DNA from: Congeria kusceri
Taxonomy: Eukaryota; Mollusca; Bivalvia; Myida; Dreissenidae
Direction: 5' to 3'
Assembly (NCBI GenBank): GCA_027627225.1
Contig: JAPFQT010000168.1
Span: 317,501 to 381,500, forward strand
DNA length: 64,000 nucleotides
This document shows, piece after piece, positions 40,401 to 51,700 of the stretch (the stretch's first letter is position 1; the number at the start of each line of letters is the position of its first letter). The notes beneath the pieces were generated by a model, which saw only the letters and a program-made list of their open reading frames with translations, did no database searches and had not been told where the DNA came from. Position numbers and translations under genes: made by a program.

Positions 40401-43400
40401 AATGTTTAGTAACCACTTGCTTACTCATATCTTAAGTACTTGTTATAATTATGTCTATTAATGTTGTTATCAAAAAATATGTATTAAAATTTGTCCACAT
40501 GGGCCATTGGCCTTTTGGAAATGTTGTAAATAAAATCTAATCTAAAAAAATCTATATAGATACCTGACATCAAGACCTCGCGTTGGATTGCATAAGGAGT
40601 CGGTATCAAGGTCAAATATAAATACTAAAATAGAAATATGGTTCCGATCAATAACTGGATAAATCATTGAGATATTATAATGAGCCTTCATACATATATG
40701 CATTCTTGTGAGACCTCAATCGGGATTACATATGAGGCAGGGTCAATGTCAATGTTAATACTAATAGAAAACAATAATGTTTAGGCATTCTTTCGAAAAA
40801 TTGGGTTTTCGTGGAAATTTCACGTTTTTTTGTTTAAAGTTATATAGGAGACCTGATGATATATAAGTTCATAAATGTTTCTTGATTGTTTTGCGAAAGA
40901 AAACGATTACAATGTTTTATATCTAAGTGTAACGATTGATTTTTGTTTGTGTTTAACACTCAGTTATACACATACCGATATACTGCAAAATCTGAATCCT
41001 CTTGATACCACACAATCGATACCGCATGTGAACTCACATCGAGGTCCCCAGTAACCCGGCTTGCAAACTGTGCATCTGTAGTTTAAGTAAACAATGGAGT
41101 ATTGTATTTTTCCGTCCCAATGCCAATTTTAGGACTACTTTTACTATGTTTTCATAGCAACATTTAAACACAATCTTTAGTAATCTTTAGTAAAACAAGC
41201 GCACTGCTATTTTTGTCTTTCGGTTTCTGTACGCATTTGGCTTGTTTTCAAATTATTTTTATAAAAACATCAACTTTAGACCAAGTTTTACTTATTCTAA
41301 ATGACTGGAGATTTTACTAACAAAACAGAACATAAGCGTACATGATTTCTCTATTGATGGGCACATCTTATGAGGTAGGCAATGCGTTAAAAAGGTTACA
41401 CAAACCACTTACACGAACGTGTTTCTATCACACTGGGCACAGTTGGCCATTCCGATGGTGGCGTCACAGGCAATCTCACACATATCACCCCGGTAACCAG
41501 GTTTGCAGCCGCCAATACACATGCCTTAATAAAAAATAATCGTTTCCGCCATCATGCTGTTCATCCATGTAACATTTCCAGTCCACTGGTGTTTATGCAT
41601 CTTACACTCATATCACGGAGAGACGTACATAATGAATTACAGGGGCGAGGTGGGAAAACCGCTCTTAATGCATGTGCGTAAAGTGTCGTCCCGGATTATC
41701 CTGAGCAGTCCGCACAGGCTTATCCATGACGGCACTTTCCGCTTTTATGGTATTTTCAGTTTCAAGGAAGTCTCTTCTAAACATAAATCCAATATAGGCG
41801 GAAAGTGCCGTCCTGGATTAGCCTGTGCGGACTGCTCAGGCTAATCCGGGACGACACTTTACGTACATGCATTAAGACCGGTTGTCCTTGGAGGCACCTA
41901 ATTCGTTTTTGCAGTTCAACTTTAAAATACAGTCGCAGACAGATTTTTGTGAATAAAATCTGTTATACACTTAATAAATGTATTTTTTACATACTTCCAC
42001 TGAATTTGATAAGAAAATATTAAAATAAAACGGTCGGTTTAAATAACTGAAATAAATATAATGTATTTTGCTTGTTAAAAGACGTTATTAAATTATATTA
42101 TTAAATTAAATTATCGCCTGTATAAAAACATGTAGTAATGTATCAGACTTAGTACCGTTCTGCAGACATATGGCCCCTGTGTTATGCAGACAGTTACTGT
42201 TGCAGAATGTGCAGTTTATGCCGTATCTACCGTCCACGCAGTCAGCACAGGTGAGATTGTCAGTTGGTTCGTTATAGGCACATGTGTTGCAGCTGAAACC
42301 AGAGGAGAGCAACTGGTTCATTATAAAATGTCTCAAATTCAAGCAAATCTTATTTGGAATATCAAAAGCGATACGTCTCGGGTACATATTTGTATATGAA
42401 GTTATTTGGCATTTGTGAACATAAATATGCGTGGTCATTGTCCAGAGTGCGACAGTTAAAACATTGATATAATTATTATGTTTATATTAACGAATCTTCG
42501 AAAGAAACTGAACGAGTAGCAGGATTAACATGGTCTGTCAGTCACAAATTTTCTTCATTCAGTATAACGCCCACATGTTCATATTCATATATGTTCGTGT
42601 ATTATTCCTAAATATATGATTTTTCAACTGACCGTGATTATGACTTCATTGATATTAAATTGTTGTGCAGTCACACATTATTAAAGGCTACTGACCGAAC
42701 ATTGCTAGTATTCATGTACATTGTACCTGCTTCATTGTGTTTACACAAATGTTTTTGACATGCTTACTTGGCGATGTTGCATAATCGTTGACATTTGCTA
42801 CCGAGATAGTTCAGTTCACATCCATAGAAGCAGCTACCGGTAGTAGGGTCACATCTGAAACATTCGTGTTTTGCTTACGAATAACAACAGTATTTAAATA
42901 ACAAGGCATGCTTCATTTACGATTCTTAACATTTCTAAACGAAATTAAAAAAAAGAAGTTAAAAGTATAAAACACCAATTGTCTGAATATCATTGAAATA
43001 ATTAGATCGTGCGTCTCACCTCGCAGTGCCATTGGCTGGTGCTTGACACGTGGTACCACATTGGTCACATGAATTCTGTTTGAGAAACCAGCCTGGTTTG
43101 CATACAGAGCAAATCTGGTCTGAAACGGTGATTTAAATCAAGTTTGCAAAATATCTCAAGTATTATATCTTTTGAGAAAGAAGAAACAAGTGGATGTACA
43201 CTGTTTTGAAACATTACGTCATAACAAAATACTTTCATAGTGCCTACATACACACTGAAGACACAGGTGGATCTGTCATTACGATTACTCCGATATACAG
43301 TTCAATAGCTGTTCTACTTAGGTTTGATGACCATTGGCTACTTGCAATGTACTGATCAAAGAAAATATACATGGTCACAAATTACTGTTATTACTCACTG

Positions 43401-45710
43401 TTAGTCCCAGAACAAGAATTGCAGCCTTGGTTCTGGCAGCACTGACCCCTGTTGGTCGTAGGATACCATCCTTGCGCACAAATCCTACATTCTACAGTGG
43501 CACTTCCTTCGACTGCACGACAGTCGTCGCAACTCTATAAATAAATGTACAGCTTTTTAAATTAAAATCATAAGGCCAACTGGAAATAAATGCTATTCTA
43601 TAAATGCACTTTCAATACACTGTTTCAAATTAATCACAAGTACTTTCAGTACGTAGTTAGCTTACAAAATGATTCCGAAATGTTTCATTCAGCATTTTAT
43701 GTTATTTTGACTTTGTACCAAAAATTCATAGAGAATACTATGTTACAGTTGAAAATCGAAAAGTTTTTCTCGCGAGGCTTAGACAACCGGAAGCGGGAGT
43801 CCTGGCGAAATATACTCGAATAATACTGTTAACAATAAAAATAACCTTCAAAGTCAATAAAGACACGACTATAAAATATATGATCTAAAAATAAATCAAT
43901 AAACATTAAATGACCATGACCTTCCTGGTCGTTTAAAAAATAATTTTAAACGAAGCACATTTATAACTGCAATTTAATTTCATTGTTTTGGAAAGCATGT
44001 TTTGTGTATTTTAAATGTAATGCATGTAAATTATCTTCCAATAACTGACCAGAAAATGCGATCAGTAAAAGTAAACAATGACGACCGTATGTTGTTAGAA
44101 AACATAGTCCATGCACGCGACAGGTATATTTCCACAATGTGCAATACAGCTAATCCATGTAAGGGGTGTTATTCCGTCAATGCCGGTGAGAAGAGGGGAT
44201 AAAAATGTCATTTATTAACATCAAATATTAATGGAAAATAAAACATTCAACAACATACTATATGAACGTTGCTTACGCGTTTATACTAAATTTAACGTGT
44301 TTAGAGATAGGATCTTTTCATTAAAACAATATGTATAACAGGTCAATGTGTTTAGATTAAATGCATGTTAATGAACAATACATATTATTACTGAGTTGCA
44401 AAGAAATTTTAATAGTAAAATGATAATATCTTAAAACGGTGACATTTACGTCTAATTAAATTTTGTATTAATAAAACAAAATGTTCGGCTGGATATTAAA
44501 CGAGTGTTCAATTTTACCTAAGAAATAACACAAATTAATTTGTTGAACAAAATAAGCAACCACTTACTGGCAATATGTCTGCACATTTTGTACATTTGGG
44601 ACCAAGGAAGCCCGCTGCACAGCCCTCGTACACACACGACTGGTTAACAAAACAAGCGAAGAATCCGTTCGCGTCCTGATAACAACCTGAAATCGAAACA
44701 GTATTTTTGGGACGCGAACATATTTTCTACATACACAAATAATGTATGCTATAAAAAACACTGTGAATTTAAAAGTATTATTGTCCCATCCTATAATCGG
44801 TTTAATGATTTGACAATTTTTCTTCGCAGGTGGAAGAAAATAGGTGACGGATAACAAAATGTTTTACAATTCACATTGGCATAACGGATGGAAAACCTTT
44901 ATATTATTTTGGAAGTTTGTATTTGTACGACTCGGAGATGAAACAAATTATTTTGTATGCTACAATTTGTATCTGAGAGTTAACTACCTATGTATTATGT
45001 TTGTAGTTAAATTGTACGACACGATGAAATACAGTGTCTAGCAAATAACGTTATTAACAATACATACCAACACTACAACAGGCGGTCTGATTGACGTTAA
45101 AGGCGTAGCCATCAGAACATACACTGCATTTATGTACTCCGGATTGTACGGAGCACGTGGTACAGTTTTGGGGACATTCTGAAAACAAAAAGAAATACCC
45201 GCTTTGAAATAAAGATATAATCGATAGGTAGTATCAATATTTATACCCCTGTCAGAGCGGTGGGGGGTGGGGGGGGGGTAGCGGCGGCTATTCCAGGGGA
45301 AATTGACTAATTGTAGTGGGATCTAATTGGGGAGGGGGGGGGAAATATTACCGGGAAGTAAATTCCGAACAAAGTATATTTCCCGGGACCCGGAATCAAT
45401 TTGCGTGTCAATTTCCAGCCTGTCGGGAATTGCTATCAGTCTTAAGACCCTTATATGCCCACCGCTCCCCACCCCACCCCCACCCACCCGGGAGATAATA
45501 TTGATAGGTGCATTACGGGCACAAAAACGACGCTTAGAAAATAAATACAAACACTACAATATGTTTTGTATTGCTGTTTCTTCATTTATCTGGCTTTTAC
45601 AGACACAAATAATATTGGAGTATTAATTTTACATTTTCTCGATTTCCTCCACACTATGCGTTTCAATTACACTCCATATAACACAGTGCACTATTGCTAT
45701 TATAATTATA

Positions 45711-45747
<37 letters not shown>

Positions 45748-48700
45748 GTATTATGTGTAGTAGTATTATTAGTATCATTATTAACTTTTAAACGGTTCAT
45801 AGGTAAAATCTCACAGAGATTAAATGAGGCTTGTCAAGGAAAAAATTTGGGCTTAATGGATGCTCTTAAAGTGTCGTCCCGGATCAGCCGCACATTCTAA
45901 TCTGGGACGGCACTTTCTGCTTTTATGGTATTTTCTGTTTCAAGGAAATCTCTTCTAAACATAAATCCACTGTAGGTGGAAAGTGCCGTCCTGGATTAGC
46001 CTTTGCGGAATGCACATGCATTAAGTCCGGTTTTCCCACGACAAGGCTCTATATTTAATATAGGTCTATACTATTTTGCAAGTAGGTTGTTCTAAGAACT
46101 GACATCAAACGAGTTGGTTGGGTAATAATATAATATAGATTTGTCAGCATATAATTTATTTGTTAAAAACCCGAGTATTAACTGTGTCACAACAGGGGGT
46201 CGGACTTTTTTCAACATTGGGGTGGCGAGAGGGTGGGGGTCTTGAACTTTCAGATTTATACCTTTTATAATGCATTGCAATGAGTATAATATAGCATTTT
46301 AGACTATTTCAGGGACTGTATTATAGTGACTATAATTTGTCTTCATAATAGACCTGCAAAGCAGTATTTTGTCAATTGCCGTCCATTTCATGAAAACGAA
46401 GTTTAATAATTATTGTTTATGTTAATCAAGTATCTAGACTGTATCAGTCAAGACAGCTTGAAAATTAAATTTAACGGTTGCGTTGCAAGTGCTTAAAGGC
46501 AGTTCATGTGTGATTGACATCGACACCAAACGTTGAAATGTTAAAGTTTATCGTTGTGAAAATCTCAAAAATGCGCCACTGTAGAAAAGATATGACCTTC
46601 GACCGAGATCATAAAGAAAGAGCTCTTTATGGCAAGTTGTTGAGTCGATGAACACAATACTGTCAAAGAAATATGTCGGTTCATTAGCATCGAGTCGTCA
46701 CGATGTTGGGGTCATCGTGGACCAGTACTGTAATACGAGTTTAAAAACTGTCAATTAATGTCATTAATACCGTCTCCGTGGCCTAGTGGTCAGGGCGTTC
46801 TCCTACGGAGCGGGAGGTCCAAGGTTCGAGTGCTACACAGGGCGAGTTCTGATATGGCCGGTTGCCTACCCAGCAGCTAGTTAAATCAAGGGGTACCGAT
46901 TGCCTTCCTGCCAAGCGCCCGGCATATCGGATAGGAATCGGGAGTAAAGATGTTTATCAGTAAAGTTTTCTTATACGTCAAAACTGGCTGGCCCTTAATC
47001 GTGAGGGGTGACACTATAATAAACAAACACTTTTTGAATGCTATAGGATCGAGTTTCATACTTTACTGTAGAAACGCTGTCTTAGAGTATGACCTAACCA
47101 TAAACAAGTGTTTGTAAAAAGTTGATAATCTATCAATCAAGCAAGTGAACTCCAACTTTATATTGTCAATGTTTTATGTCATTACTTTGCTGTATCATGA
47201 TTTTTTTTGTTAGGGTTTTTTCGCGATTTTTAACAGTATTTCAGTCATACCACGGATGTCAGTTAACCTACGCACACGTTTACTGGGCAAGCTTAGCCGA
47301 TTAAAGGGGTTTAACAGTACAAAGTGCACATACCTATGCCAGTAACTGACAACTGCCCTACTTGAATCTGAGATAGGGGGAGAATGGCTGTAGAAGAAAT
47401 TTCATGACCAAACCCCACACAAATTATGTGGTTGGGCTGGGTTTTGAACTCACGATCCCCGATTGACAGCACAGCGCTCTGCCAACAGAGCTAGCCTGGG
47501 CCAGTGCGGTATCATGTCTTACTACTTCAAATTAGTATAATTTGCAATACCTAGAGATATTACGTTTGGTAAAATTCGGTAAAATGTTATAAAATTGTTT
47601 ATTATATATATTTTATTAAGGAAATAATTCTTGGTTTATCGATGTTTATCGGGCAATAAACAACGATTTTGAGTTCTGATGCGTAGAAATTAAATATCGA
47701 GGGCGTTAACCGAGTTGTTTAATAGCCACGCATCAAAACGTCAAAGACTTGTTTATTGGTCGATACACAACGACAATGCGAAATTTATTTTAATTCTAAC
47801 ATGATTTGACATATGTTTTTGATATTGTAACTGGAACTACTTTTTATTACGCTCCGCTCAGAATTGGTACTTCTTTATGAGTTGCTTACGAGTAGTTTAA
47901 CAGCAATAATATTGTTCTGGTGCTAAATAACTGAAAAATTAATGTATTCGAAACAGGTAACCAATACCCAATCAAACAAACGCCATGTATGAGGAGAATT
48001 TAGTATTCTGCAACAGGTACATACGGAATATTACGTTAGTCAATCTTCCAAGAGTATGTATTAGTCGAGTGGTTTGTGTGATGACGTATTCCATCGAGTG
48101 TGATACGAAATAACGCAAGCCACGAGACTAATATACTATTGGAACAACTACCAGCGTAATATTCCTTTTATTATATACCACGATAAACTTTAAATGTGCA
48201 TTTACCTTATGTAATTTGTTTTAAAACTACAATAACGACTAATCATTGTAGGCATTGATTATATTTGTTTACATGACTCTATGTTGACGTCATTAAAAAA
48301 GATGTCCATCTATATAATACGGGATCGGAAAAATAGCGAGTAGCATATTACGGGATTTTTTTCTGTCCACGAGCATCACACCGATTGATAAAGCATGTAT
48401 TTTGTTAAGATTTAAAACACGTATATAATACAGAACGATATTACTTATTTTCCTATAAATTGACAAAATCTGGGCCGGTATTCACAAAGATCCTAAGGGA
48501 AATATTAACTCAAGTTGCACTTAAGTGAAAAATTCAGATCAAATTTGATATGTAAAATCCAATAATTTCTGCTTACAAAAAGGTAAACGACTTAACATCA
48601 AAGCAATTTTATCTCGTTTAAAAATTTACATGTACAAATAATAATACAGAAAACTGCAACAGACTTAATAAATTATTTGATTTTACGAACTTAACTTAAG

Positions 48701-51700
48701 TTCTTTCCTATGGAGCTTTGTGAATACAGGCCCAGGATATATATTTCTTAAACATTAAGCTGCGAGTCTTTCCCCTGTAAAGCTGTCTTTATTTTTGTCA
48801 TCAATATATCCTGGTCGATTCCAAAACCGATATCGATTGATCGATATTTTTCCTCTAATGCGACTACATTTATTCTTTGCTAAAGTAAAAATAACTCTTC
48901 GCGCATTGTTCAAACTGGAATAAAGCGGCCTTTACTTAGAAGCAATTAAAACTGACTTAACATTGCACCACAATTTTGAGTCATTCTTTCGAAATGTTTT
49001 CATAAAACATTGGCTTAAATGTCAAATATTTACTTAATTAACACATAATTGAGAACGTTTTTTTTTTCGTTCTTTTTGTGTGTTTCAAAACAAAACTGGT
49101 TAAGTCAGAATTAACGTTACTAAAATGTGAAAAACTTTGCAATGTATAAGTATCCAATTCTATTTAAAAAATGTTCTATTATAGTTGTTTATCCGCCAAC
49201 AAACAACGATTTGGAGTTCTGATGCGTAGGAATTATACCACAAGGATGTTCGCCCGAGTTGTTTAATATACGCGTATCAGAATGAAAAATCGTTGTTTAT
49301 TTATATATAAACAATGAACACGCAAACATAATTTTGATTATGGCATGAAATGCGAACTATATTTTAGAGTTACGGAACAACTTTTTTGAGTTGTTTTATT
49401 GTCAATTTAACAACGGAAATTGTTCTTCTTTGTCTACAAAAACCTCTGTGCGTGATATATCAGAATGAATAATATTGCATTGAAAGTAAGCCACGTGCGT
49501 TATTTAAAAGTGATTGCAGTATGTATTTAAAATACCCCCAAGATACCACGACGTACAAAGTAAAGTATTTTAAACAAAAAAATAAGCTTTCAAAGTGTGT
49601 ATGTATAGCTTTTTAAAGTTTATCAGAATAACTAAGTAAGTAGATGTAACACAATGCTTTGCTCATGCATCATCATCTTAATTTTGGAGAGTAACACGTA
49701 ATGCACGTGTTTAGACGCATTTGTTAATATGTACCATAAACATACAACGTGGATGAGCAGCAACTGAAATCACTTTTTCTCGGGCTATTTGCAAAACTGA
49801 GTGTGACAGCTTTTAAGATGAGTGTAATCATTCACGAACCAACTGTGTTTATATGAACATGTATATTAAATATTAAACAAAAAGTATCAGGTACAATTGC
49901 ACTTGGCTTCTGTGCATTTGCTAAAGCTTTCGAAAAATAAGTTCTTCATTGATGATACACAAGCATATTAGTTTTGAAAATATGTTATCAGAAATTATTT
50001 CGAGAATTTCTCTTGTAGAATAGGAATTGTTAGATATTAATATTTATCCATGTTAGACACTAGATTCTAACATGATTCTCGCTAACTTGTCTATAAGAAT
50101 AAAAGTTAATCGATGTTTAACTACCTAATAAATAACGCAAATAAATGTCCCATTTTTGAGCTCAAGTAAAAAAGTAGTCCCACTAGCAAAATATATGTCA
50201 AATCATATTAGAATCGAAATAAATTTTGCATTCTCGTTGTTTATCGGCCAATAAACTCTTTGTCGTTTTGATGCGTGGCTATAAAACCCTAATCAGACCT
50301 GCAAATCGTTCTTTATTGGCCGATAAACAACGATAAATTGATTTTTTTTTTTAATCTACGTTTTTTTTTACCGGGTTTGAGTATTTGTGTATGCAGAAAT
50401 TTATCGCGTTTTAAAATCAAACCAATATCGACCCATTTAAATAATTCACCGAACAAACAAAATGTCAGAACATTTTAGTTCTACAGAAATTGCTTAAAAT
50501 ATAAATTCATGACATTAACAAGTTCACATGTAAATATTTTCAATAATGTATTGCTTAAATAGAATTCAAATGCATTGCAATTTAAGTTTCGACCGGAGAC
50601 AAAATTTTCAAGATATTTGCTTACAATTTAATTCAACAAACACATGCTAATATGAAGCTAACTATCGCATTCAGTATAGTTCATACACTGTTCTCCAAGG
50701 TATTGATAGTGACAATGGGAAGAAAATAACGGGTCGCTGGGTTTCTGGGTCGCTGGGTCGCTTTATGATTACAAACCACTCGTATTTGAAGATCAAACGC
50801 AAAAAATCAACAACAACTCCTGAACAAATATTAGACTAATTGCGCGATGATCTTCAAACTTCACTTCCTTATTCGTGCACAATCAATTTTATTTTAACCC
50901 TTTTTTTGTAATTTTTGTAAATTGTGAAATGTAAAAAATAAAAACGTCATTATTGAAATTTAATGCGACTTGAATGTCGCTTCGGATTTAACGTCAATAA
51001 ATGCAAATTATGTTTTGATAACAATTTAATATGAAAGCAAATTTGAATAATAACACGGAAAATTTTGGTGTACGAAAAGTCCTTATTCAAGGATCAAAGA
51101 ACGTATACAATCAAAGTGTTTTATGGGGACGGTACAACATTTTTAATAGTCTCATTACATGCATATACAGCGTTGGTATTCACAAAGCATCTTCAGTAAT
51201 TTCTTAAATATTTTCACTTAAGTGCAAAATTTGAATGTATTATATTTCTTTACTTAATAAACAGATGCATATGTTGTTGATATTTCTCAAATAACATGTT
51301 CATAATGATGCTATTTAAAAGTTTTACTTAGTGCTAAAATGTTGCTTTATACAGTTTAGGAAATTTCCATATTTAAGGATAATGATAAAATTTAACTTAA
51401 GATGCTTTGTGAATGCCGCCCCAGGTTGATAAAGTAAGAATATCGAATTACAACATATTTAAAGTAGCAAAAAAACAATTACAACACACGTATCACTTCA
51501 ATTGTGACAACGAAAACGAGGACATCAAACACGCTACATAAACAAAGGGCGATAACTTGAGATGATGATGATGATGATTATGACTCACAGATAAAGAAAC
51601 AAAAGAATAAGAAGAAGACAATATTGATGTTGTTGATGAACGTTTTGATGTTTATCATTATTTTGGTGATGATGGATGATTCAAACAGAGTGAAGATGAT

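Noticed and set aside
46770..46845. Functional tRNA gene.
   Set aside because: Box A and box B are present but the acceptor stem does not pair and a SINE body follows.
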